Below, piece by piece: positions 36,400-45,070 of a DNA stretch of 64,000 bases; position 1 is the stretch's first letter, and every line of letters starts with the position of its first letter. The notes beneath the pieces were generated by a model. The model had not been told where the DNA came from. It made no database searches and was given only the letters and a program-made list of their open reading frames with translations. The stretch spans positions 26,986,608-27,050,607 of the forward strand of contig OX419762.1 of the NCBI GenBank assembly GCA_948567375.1, read 5' to 3'. Made by a program: the position numbers and the translations under genes. Origin of the DNA: Lunularia cruciata (Eukaryota; Streptophyta; Marchantiopsida; Lunulariales; Lunulariaceae).

Positions 36400-37821
36400 C
36401 AAGATCACTTCTTGCAAATGGTACATGGTTGACTTATAGCATGCAACAAGGAGTACAACACCTTCTCCTTCAAGGAAGGCTTTTTATTCCATGAGAACTG
36501 GATCTATGTTCCAGCCAAATGTGATCTTTGACTTATATGCCTTCAAGAAGCCCATGATATACCAATAGCTAATCACATGGGTGTGGACAAGACCTTAGCT
36601 ACCCTCTAACGTCAATGGTGGTGGCCCAACATGACACGAGATGTTTGAGAGTTTGTCCAATTGTGTGAGAGCTACCAACATAACAAGACCAACAACCAAA
36701 AGCCAAGTGGACTTCTTCAACCTCTTCCTATTCTATCCACTTGATGAGAACATGTGAGCTTGGATCTCATCACATCCTTGCCCAAGACAAAGCAAGGACA
36801 CACAACAATCGTGGTGTTTGTGGATAAGCTTAGTAAGCAAATCCAATTAGCACCAACTTGTGATACCGTGGATGCTCCAACCTTGGCGCAAATCTACGTT
36901 GACAATGTCTTCAAGCATCATGGGATGCCACATATACTCATCTCCAAACGTGATCCTTGATTCACCAGGAAGTTTTGGCAAGCACTCTTCTCAATACTTG
37001 GCACCCAGCTTACTTTGTCTACAACCTATCATCCTCAAATTGATGGACAAAAAAAACATGCAAATCATACCTTGGAGGATATGTTGCACCTCTTTGTCAA
37101 TGTCCACCATACCAAGTGGGATGAATGTCTTGCAACTGCAGAATTTGCCTACAACAATTCCAAACAGGCAAGCACCGGATTTTCTCTTTTCTTTCTCAAT
37201 TTTGGCCAAGATCCACTTGTCCCATAGTCTCTTCTTTCTCCTCCTCCATCTCAGGTCCCTCATACTTCAACCTTCTTGATCACCATCTCCAAATATCTCC
37301 AACAAGCCAAATCTCACCTCCTTGTTGCTCAGAATCATCAAAAACAATATGCAGACCACCATCGTTGTGATCTCACCTTTGAAGTCGGTGATAAAGTTAT
37401 GCTATCTTCTAGTTATCTACCCCTCCCACTTGATATCCAAGTTAGTAAACTTGCCTCTGATTGGATAGGACTCTTTGATGTCACTCAAATTGTCTCTCTT
37501 GTTGCTTATCAACTTGCCTTGCCTTGTCATATGTGCATCCATCTTGTCTTTCATATTTCCAAGTTAAAACCCTTTGTTCCTAACCCCTCTTCCTTTTCCT
37601 CTCAAGTCCAACCCCTCCTCCTCCTATCCCTATCAATGATCATGAGGAGTACAAAGTTGATCGTATCCTTGCGTGTTGCCACATTCAACGAGGACGCCAA
37701 CAACATACGGAGTACAAGGTCCTTTGGAAAGGGTATCCCCTTCATGATGCCACATAGGAACCTTGTTCTCACCTCCAAATTGCACAAATGGCCATCCAAG
37801 AGTTTGAAGTTTCAATGTTGA
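36400..37821 (+). pseudogene. Element A integrase with C-terminal chromodomain
   Basis: HHCC zinc region, then core: EHVSLDLITSLPKTKQGHTT with the first Asp. LISKRDP, where the second catalytic Asp of SDRD is changed to Lys. TTYHPQIDGQKKHANHTLED, where the third catalytic residue Glu is Lys. FAYNNSKQASTGFSLFF and GDKVMLSS follow. Near 37640-37800, after a frameshift, a chromodomain reads EYKVDRILACCHIQRG, then YKVLWKGYP and an ATxEP end in which the Trp codon has become a stop. This places A among the chromoviruses. The chromodomain would bind methylated histone H3 and steer integration. Confidence 0.88.
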
Positions 37822-37840
37822 CGAGGATGTCACCAACTAG

Positions 37841-37853
37841 CGGTGGGGGAATA
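37841..37853 (+). promoter_or_regulatory. Polypurine tract of A
   Basis: GGTGGGGGAATA just before the 3' LTR start TGTAACA. It would prime second-strand synthesis in the ancestor. Confidence 0.8.
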
Positions 37854-38284
37854 TGTAACAACATGGAGTTTAGCGAGGTAGTTAGTAAGGCTAACAAAAT
37901 AGAGAATAAGCCAAATTAGTCTAAAATATTCCAAAAGCATCTAGGAAGCTTCTTGGGAAGCTTCCCAACTAGCTTAACTTAACTTGCACCCCAAGCAAAT
38001 AGCTTCTAGAAGGAAGCTTCTAGAAGCTTCTAACTAGCTTAGCTTGCATGCCAAGTAGGCGGCTTCTAGAAGGAAGCTTCTTGAGAAGCTTCTTGGTTAA
38101 TTTGGCTTGCACTCTAAGAAAGCGGCTCAAGGAAGCTTCTTGACAAGCTTCTCAAGGGCCTTGTATGCTACCTATAAATACCAAAGCCAAAGCTCATGCT
38201 AGGCATTTGGTGTTTTCCCTCATTCAAGTGTCCCAATGTGAGCTTCCATTCTCCTATTTCTCTCCTAGGTCTTGGAATTTTACT
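37854..38284 (+). repeat. 3' LTR of element A
   Basis: 431 bp, TGTAACAACATGG to TTTTACT, followed by the duplication CTAGG. U3 has repeated GAAGCTTC palindromes; an intact TATA box CTATAAATA lies at 38172-38180. Confidence 0.93.
38013..38030 (+). promoter_or_regulatory. Four-unit HSE-like array in A 3' LTR
   Basis: GAAGCTTCTAGAAGCTTC: four alternating GAA/TTC pentamers with exact 2-bp gaps. A further TTCTAGAA lies at 38004-38011. It is about 150 bp upstream of the TATA box at 38172. Heat shock factor binds such arrays, and the copia element ONSEN of Arabidopsis uses the same arrangement. Confidence 0.6.
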
Positions 38285-38289
38285 CTAGG

Positions 38290-38960
38290 GAAGATAGATT
38301 GACCAACTTTTGAATATCAAATCCATACACTCAAAGTGAGGATGAAGATGATTTACTTTATCATCTATTGTTCTCCATCCATGTTTGTAGTCTTTGTTAG
38401 TGTGCACTTCACTTGTGCAATTGTTCTTCCATTCCACTGTATCCTTGCAGTGCATCATATAACACACATACTTTTTCTACAATTTGTCTCTTATCATCGA
38501 GGTGGGAAATCCTCGCCCATGCCACACCACATAGATGCACATGTAACTAAAAGCATGACTTTTGTCAGTTGGTTTTCTACAATTGCTACTGTGAATGTGA
38601 TTGAAATGCTTAGAATCTTCTAAGTAATCTAAATTTTATGCATATGATGAGGAATCATTTAGAACCTACATTTCTCTTCACTGCAATTCACTTTACTCTT
38701 GCATAAGGTATAGATGAAACCATTTTTAGAAGCTCTTGGAATAGAAGAGGAGTTGAAATGGACTCCTCACAAGGAGAATGAGTAGGGTAAATGGAATTTA
38801 GTGGCATAAAAGTGATATGTGCATCAATTAGAACAGAAGAATTAAGTTCCCCATGGTTTCAATTTCATTGAGTTTGCAATTGAAAAATCCTTTGGCATTG
38901 AAGAGCTTTTGTTTGGATTTGAGTTTAGTATTGGGACCATTAATTTCCATGAGGAATTAA
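38290..38960 (-). pseudogene. ORF1-like relic of copy 2, proximal part
   Basis: The minus strand has KDYKHGWRTIDDKVNHLHPHF, which aligns with YGKGWRTIEDKLNGMCPHF of the ORF1 of copy 1. Upstream, FQELLKMVSS matches FGDLLRMASL. The frame breaks repeatedly, and the relic ends at the right target duplication of A. Confidence 0.55.
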
Positions 38961-39240
38961 ACTACTGAGGAATTAAACTACATCTTGGTTTACAAGCACA
39001 CATTGAATGGTTTTGAAAGTGATCCAAGCAAGGGAGAGGGAATGTGCAAATGTTAGTGTTTCTCATTTTGTCTTTGAATCACGTGACATTTGTTAGATTG
39101 TTTACCCTTCTAAAATGCTCTTTTTCTTACGTGTGGCACCTATTAGAGGTTTCACTTCTAGAAATTATTGGAGGTAGGGTGATCCCATAAGCCTCATGTG
39201 GACTCGGGAAAAGGAGATGGGAGGTCCCTGCAAAGCAAAA

Positions 39241-39446
39241 TAAGATTATTTATGAATGGGTTCATAAATAATCTTATTTTAGGGTTTTAATGTTCTTTTA
39301 TTCTTCTTTCTTCTTGACCCCTAAATATTTAGGGGTCAAGAAAAACATGACCCATTACCATAGAAGGCTATGGAAGTACCCCGAAAATCTAGGTACCCCA
39401 CTCTCACATCCCATATATGGGATGTTCCGTAAATTTATTTTACGGA
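39241..39446. repeat. Cluster of five palindromes inside the right end of copy 2
   Basis: Within 206 bp there are: a 16-bp stem with 4-base loop (39241-39276, arm TAAGATTATTTATGAA); a perfect 32-bp palindrome (39311-39342, half site TTCTTGACCCCTAAAT); CCATAG/CTATGG (39358-39373); a perfect 18-bp palindrome centred on CATATATG (39407-39424); and TCCGTAAA/TTTACGGA (39426-39446). The stems are unrelated to one another in sequence. They lie 75-280 bp inside the putative terminal repeat at 39521. Confidence 0.9.
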
Positions 39447-39521
39447 CGCCTCCAAACTTAAATGGAAGTCAGTCCAGTCCACTGCCCGTAGAAATCCGAC
39501 ATTTTCTATTTTGAAACCCCC

Positions 39522-40203
39522 TATGAAGTTAATTTTTCCCACCCTTGTGGTACACATTTAGTATGTAGGCTATGTACAGACTGCAAGACAATCACACGCA
39601 CGCTTTCCGTCGAGAAATTGTTTTTGCGCTATACATTTCCAGGCGTCTCCCTTTAGAGGAAGTTCTTCTTTTCCTTTAGCTGGGAAAGCCAACCAGAGAC
39701 AAAAACAGTCCAGGTACGACTGATTTGGATATCCATAATGCTATTCACTCGTTTCTCTTTCAACAAAGATCGAAAGCGAGTTTATTGAATATTTTCCATA
39801 GAGTCTTCCATTCAGCGAGTGAAGTGATCACCTTTTCAAACAATTTTCTACATTCTTTCATACTTTATAGTATTTTAGTATTCCACATACTCCTGTGGGA
39901 CACACACCACCACGGTCTAACAACTTACTCCCTGTTGAAAATATCTCTCCTTTAGAAGATATCGGAGCTCGTGACATTCATGAGCAAACCATGGACTATA
40001 TTATTGTGAACAACCCATTTTTCAACCACACTAGATAGCTAAGAGACAAAGACTCGACTAAAGTACTGCAAAAGTGCTCGACGACCCCAGAAAAGCACTG
40101 GGTGTCCACAGTAAGGAGAGCGGGGCCGCCAGCCCTCCGGGAGGCTAAAACTTGGATCCAATATAAACCATAAGCCGAAAATTGTTGTGGACTGGACGCT
40201 TCC
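39522..40203. other. No supported gene; upstream region of U1
   Basis: No coding frame of note. The segment 40040-40140 is GC-richer and includes short inverted repeats such as CCCTCCGGGAGG. The angiosperm USE motif was looked for at about 60-75 bases before the U1 start and not found. Confidence 0.4.
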
Positions 40204-40209
40204 TATATA
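40204..40209 (+). promoter_or_regulatory. TATA box of the U1 snRNA gene
   Basis: TATATA lies 30 bases upstream of the predicted first base of U1, the normal spacing for plant snRNA promoters. Confidence 0.6.
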
Positions 40210-40233
40210 CCCCGTGATCGACCAGACATATCC

Positions 40234-40395
40234 ATACTTACCTGGGCGGGGCCTATCGCTGATCCGGAAGGGCGATGACCTAGGACGAGCTCCTCCATTG
40301 CACTTCGGTCGGGCAAGTTCTAGCATTTCCCCACGGGGAAAATGCACGTCATAATTTGTGGCAGCGGAGGGCTCGCGTTCGCGCGGCCCTCCCCC
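40234..40395 (+). ncRNA. U1: U1 spliceosomal snRNA
   Basis: The first 11 bases are ATACTTACCTG, the sequence that pairs with 5' splice sites. Stem-loop I has the U1-70K loop GATCCGGAAGG (40261-40271). Stem-loop II has the U1A loop ATTGCAC (40297-40303) in CCATTGCACTTCGG. Stem-loop III is GCATTTCCCC/GGGGAAAATGC (40323-40346). The Sm site AATTTGTGG follows (40353-40361), and the RNA closes with the GC-rich stem-loop IV with loop GCGTTCGCG. The length of about 162 bases is right for plant U1, and all functional boxes are intact, so the gene is probably expressed. The exact 3' end is uncertain by 1-3 bases. Confidence 0.95.
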
Positions 40396-40399
40396 ATCG

Positions 40400-40510
40400 T
40401 AACCAAACAAGCTATTTAGTTCATAGGCTGAGGGCCCCACAAGGACCTACGCGAGCTTCCACCAGTAACCAAACAAGCTGTCTAGTTCTTAGCATGAGGG
40501 CCTCAGTGAA
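40400..40510. repeat. Partial 66-bp tandem duplication downstream of U1
   Basis: TAACCAAACAAGCT followed by TAGTTC starts at 40400 and again at 40466. The repeat begins five bases after the U1 3' end, where the snRNA 3'-end signal would lie. Confidence 0.75.
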
Positions 40511-41310
40511 CAAGGAACTAGGTGAAGAATGTAAAATCTCCTATGGAGCCGCTGGGGATTGGAAATTTGATATTTTGAAGTCAGCGGTGATTGAGTGTAA
40601 TGCTTGTATTATCAGACCTCCAATTCAGGACAACAGGTTGTTAGCATGATTGCGAACTTGAGATCGTCCAATCCGAATTGAGGGAACTGAGTCAGTTACG
40701 TAATTCAAATACTCCACATTCCTCGCGGTGTGATCTGTATCTTTTGGCCGCCTCAAGGGAATGCAATTGAAGTGAAGGGAAACAGAATAAACAATGTGCC
40801 ATCGTACAACGGATGCAACCACGTCGATTAGATTTCAGTTTTCTCTATGGATTTTCCTGAATTTCGGGGATACTTCAATTATGAGATTGCCCCATAGGGA
40901 ATGAGATTGAATTGAACTGAAGGAAGGGAACAGTGTGAGTTTGTCTTTTGTATATCTTTTGATGTAGTACTTTGTAGTCTAGCTGGGGGATTCTCCAAAC
41001 GAATTGAGTCATATGATTGATAGATCTTATGAAAGATTATCTTCATAGTAAGATGCTGAGCACTGTGGGCTTGTTCGTTATCAGAAGTAGTTCTCTACAT
41101 CCCGCTTACGAATTCTCCGAACAACCTGAGTCACCTGAATTCGTACAGTAAATTGTTGGAAGGATTGGAATCCATATTGATGAAATGAACAGTGTGACTT
41201 TGTTTAGAGTTTAAAATCATAGATCCTTGACGTAATATCCGTCAGTGTGAGTTTGTTTGTTGACGGATTCTATGTTAAAAATTGTGATTTTGATCCCCCG
41301 TGCAGGTTAA
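40511..41310. other. No supported gene
   Basis: Short frames only. Imperfect direct repeats with GGGAATG and ATTGAATTGAA near 40750-40920. Confidence 0.4.
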
Positions 41311-41433
41311 TGTAGTCATCGAATCTGTGGATTCTACTGGATGTCGATCAATGTGGTCACTGGATCTGTAGATTCGACTGGATGTGGATCAGTGTGGTCA
41401 TTGATGTGTAAATTCAATACGATGTGTATCAAT
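41311..41433. repeat. Three tandem units of exactly 41 bp
   Basis: Units start at 41311, 41352 and 41393 with TGT(A/G)GTCA. Each contains a GATNTGT(G/A)(G/A)ATTC block and ends GGATGT(C/G)GATCA. The third is more diverged. Confidence 0.85.
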
Positions 41434-43938
41434 CTTAGATTGAACAGGGCGTGGATTGATTGACATAAGCCGGTTAGATTGATGGATATACGCACGACTG
41501 TTTACGACCGAGTGAGCTATCTAGGACCCCATGGAAGAAAATCCTCGTCTCTAAGCATCCTGTAGTTTCAAGCAGAAGAGATTGTTTCCGCGGACGCGGT
41601 GAATGGGATCAATGTGATGGCATCAATGGGATCAATGTGATGGCAAGGATTGCCCGGGTCAATCGGATCAGTCAGTGGCTATGTGAGTGTAAGTTCAAGT
41701 GGATGATGCGGATTGATGGCACACTGTCAACAGCCGGGGACTGTTTAGGGTTAGCCCCGTGGAAGAAAATTCGTCGCTTCCTGTTGTATCTTGCACTGAA
41801 AATTACTTACACAAACGCGTCGAATATGTATCGATGCTATGTCAAGGATGACCAGGTCAAACTGGACATCGAATTGTGTGTCTACTTGATGGATGCAGAT
41901 TTCATGCACTAGTTAGAGCCTGCAGCTCGAATTTGTCGTTGTGGATGGATTTTAGCTGTGTTTAGTCTAAACACGTTCATGCGGATCGATCAATGTCTAG
42001 GGTTGCGGTTCATTTGTCTGGGGTCAAATTACACTTTTAGCCGGGTTAGATTGATTGGATATCTATTAGTCATGCCTAAATATTCATTCTCCACATCTCT
42101 GAATTTTATCCACATTCTTCGTTCATCAGAGAAAGAGTGGAAAAGCCAAAATGTATGTGTCATGAATGACTTCTGGATGATTCCCTTCGATGCTAAGATC
42201 CTACTGACACCCATCAAACAGGACTCAAACTTTAGAATTCTACTTAGCTTCCAGAAATCTCTTAATTATTGCTGGTACTTCTGAATGGTTAGTTCAGCAC
42301 TGACCATTGTTCATATTGTCAAAAGTTCTAGGAGTGGAGGTTCAGGGAGGACATTTTGTGGACGCGTTATAAACCCCGAATTCGCTAGTGTATGCAGTAT
42401 GGGCCACATGTCCATTGAAGTTAAATTGTACAGAAATACGAACAACCTTTTTCATGTGCGCACCTCAATCCGGATTGAAGCAGGCACCTTGTTTACTCAA
42501 GATATTTTGCTTCTCCTGCATTAATTCCAGTACTTTTCTCAAAAGTGAAAACTCTCGGCTACAAGAATGCTTAATTGATCTAATCTCCCTATGAGGAAGA
42601 ACGCTCCAATGACATAGCTGGATATCACGGGAATGACACATTCATTGACATCGGAAGAAAGAACAGACTATCCAAGCCTCGCTACCAAAAGCGTGGTGGC
42701 CATGGTCAGCAAGAATGAGATCTTTCGAAGATCTATAACTAGCCTACTAAGTGCTTCCAAATCAGCTTTACAATGAGTGAGTGCAGGTGTGTCCTCTGCA
42801 CAACTGACTGGGTGATCTGCGGCCAGAAGATATGTCCTTGTTGTGGAGGCGAAAATGTTGCTGCCATAACCATAACCCAAATATCAGGAATGACAGCGGA
42901 AGCAATCTCGTGGGGGTTATGGAAACTGACTCCACCAGTCGGTCGGCATAGGAAAGGAATTGACCGGTTGGGAAACCCTGCATTTGTCTACAAACAAATA
43001 TCTGCTACTGAGTACCTCTTTTGAGAGGAGACGAAATCTGACTTTCCTCTTCATTCCAATCACAATAACACCACCTTCTCAGCAGCAGGAGCTATAGCAT
43101 TGATAGTCATGGCTAGAACATGATGTTTGAATTCCTGCTAGTGCCGGAGGTGGAATACGTTTCCTCACCGGCTGTGCCTGACATGTGCAAGTTGTGGTCT
43201 ACCTAGTGGAAGCCTGGCGGGAGCCGCCGTGGGTGCAGAAAGACTTCTTGTGTTTTGTGTTCCTGCAACTGTTGACTCCCTTTTCATTCATGAAAAGCGT
43301 CTCCTTTCCACACGACTACTCCATAGATAAGCAGGCAATCATTCCAGAAGGCTTGCACGCCGAGAGAGAGAGAGAGAGAGATCAATCGAAACTCGGATGA
43401 GAAATTGTAAGAAGAAATGCGTCAATCTGCTAATACGCCTGATGTTTACACCCAAGAGAAGGACGACACGAAATCATCTCATGGTCCACTAACCTAATCG
43501 AACTGTGGTTGCCCGGCAGAAGAGCTCGCAAGTACTTTCGGTGGTGCAGTAGCACTGCTGGATACTCAACAATGTACGGGAAGACATCATTTCATAAAGC
43601 TCTACATCCACAGATTCTTAGCACACTCTTCAGCCATTTACTGAAGTAGCTAAGCATTTCTCACAAAGCAGTTTCTTGATAAGGTTCTGTGATGAAACAT
43701 GATCGTATTAATATTGGTCGCCTTGGAGACCTTTCGAGTGATATAAAGCACCTACAAACATTCATCTAAAAACGGCGGACATTTTCAGTTTGGAAATCAT
43801 CTCTAGAATTTGAGTGCACTGAAGTCCTTTTCATACCAAAAGTGAAGACAAAACGATACTGTACACTACTTCCCGTAGAAAGGAAAGATGTAATACAAAC
43901 CAAAATAGGAGAAACTGTAGGTTGGGTCATGTGGGCAC
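41434..43938. other. No supported gene
   Basis: Several short frames (41637-41912, 41958-42284, 42773-43024) show no recognisable domain. A GA microsatellite lies at 43359-43382. I cannot exclude old gene fragments. Confidence 0.35.
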
Positions 43939-45070
43939 TCAATGAGATTTCCCTTCGATAATTTTTTTCATCCTGTCAAGCACGCTGGTGGAGACTGGGT
44001 GCCTCTTGATTGCCTCGTTCGGAATAGAGTTCTTGTAGTTCACAAAAGATGCTTCCACCTTTTTGCGAGTAGCTTCACTCTCGATGAGCTCACGTTCAAC
44101 CTGCACCAGCTTCCGGTTCCTGTCCAAAGCTTCCAATACACTGTTCGCTGATCATATGCAGACTGCCTATCTTGTTTCGCATGGTAGAGAATATAAGGTG
44201 GCTTGTCATAAACTCCAGGGCGCATTCCAACCGTCTTATATATTCATTACCATCTTCAGTTATTTCACTAGAATCATTGATTCAGATTTCCCAGCTGATT
44301 CAGCAATGCCTCTCATTCATCTGCAGAGGTACTTGCTAACAGATTTACTCCTCCGAGCTTTAGATTTGCTATACTCCCTCTGGAATGCTACGGACAACCT
44401 TCGTCCGCCTTTGTCATAAACTTAGCCCTGGCTGAGGGAGCTGCTCCGGGCTTCTTGCAACGACGCTCACGAGCATCGATTGATATGCTATTCCACTTAG
44501 CGTATACCAAATTACCCGTTCTTTGTTTCATCACGCGAAAACCCGCAAGCGCTCTACTGCAAGCAGACTGCGGAGTTAGACGTCGTAAATTAGAAGATTC
44601 CGCCTCTTTGACGGTGTTGAGTAACTTGGGGGCCTGAGACCCAGGGCGCTTCAGATTACCATCTATCTTCTGAGGAGTGCCCGTCATTGCGTTGTCAACG
44701 GGACTCATCTGATCAAGGAATTGAATTTGTCACAGAAATCGAGGAAAGTTTGCTTATCTTCAGAATCTAATCTACTCTGCAGATATGTGTCGACAAGAAG
44801 TACGAAAAAGTGATTCACCTTCCTTTCAACACCACCTAATAAGCAGTGCAATCCAGTAGGCTTCTGCACTACCTGTTTGCTCGGCGAGTTGCTCTGAACA
44901 GCTACTTCCATAATAGTGTGTACTCTCAAGTATCAGTCAGCGCTCTCCCATCACCATACGCTTTACATAAACTGTCAACACTCATGCTACCATTGTGAAT
45001 TTCTGGAATCATGCCCACTGACTCCTTACTCTTCAAATTCAATCCGAATGATGTACTCCTGTTCATTCGT
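43939..45070 (-). pseudogene. Unrecognised, frameshifted protein-coding relic
   Basis: Reading down the minus strand, coding-like segments follow one another in changing frames: SFGLNLKSKESVGMIPEIHN, then KQVVQKPTGLHCLLGG with VDTYLQSRLDSEDKQTFLDF (44929-44705), then GNLKRPGSQAPKLLNTVKEA (44708-44388), ITEDGNEYIRRLECALEF, and finally a helical Lys/Glu-rich end, ALDRNRKLVQVERELIESEA (44136-43939). Composition is protein-like throughout, and each break can be explained by a single small indel, for example the ATGA overlap at 44705-44708. I do not recognise a family. The alternative is a set of exons whose borders I cannot see. Confidence 0.35.

Larger units (their letters stand above)
27230..38284 (+). 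mobile_element. Ty3/gypsy chromovirus, element A, with nested insertion
   Basis: Flanked by a perfect 5-bp target duplication CTAGG (27225-27229 and 38285-38289). It has LTRs of 412 and 431 bp with TATAACA/TGTAACA starts, a degenerate initiator-Met primer site, a purine tract before the 3' LTR, and the gene order gag, protease, reverse transcriptase, RNase H, integrase, chromodomain. Removing element B leaves about 5.6 kb, a normal size for a chromovirus. All genes are broken, and catalytic residues are lost in reverse transcriptase and integrase. The chromodomain points to heterochromatin-directed integration in the active ancestor. Confidence 0.9.
20260..39521. mobile_element. Second, inverted and decayed Harbinger-like element (copy 2), carrying nested insertions
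   Basis: The left end candidate is GGAGTTTCAGATATAG (20260) and the right end, reverse-complemented, is GGGGGTTTCAAAATAG (39521), both close to the ends of copy 1. Gene order is the mirror image of copy 1: ORF2-like pieces on the plus strand at 23.3-25.7 kb, and ORF1-like pieces on the minus strand at 38.3-39.0 and 26.3-27.2 kb. Retroelement A (27230-38284) splits ORF1. Without A the element would be about 8.2 kb, close to the 9.4 kb of copy 1. No transposase was recognised where one is expected (about 21-22.5 kb), and no clear TWA duplication was found, so the ends are tentative. Confidence 0.45.
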
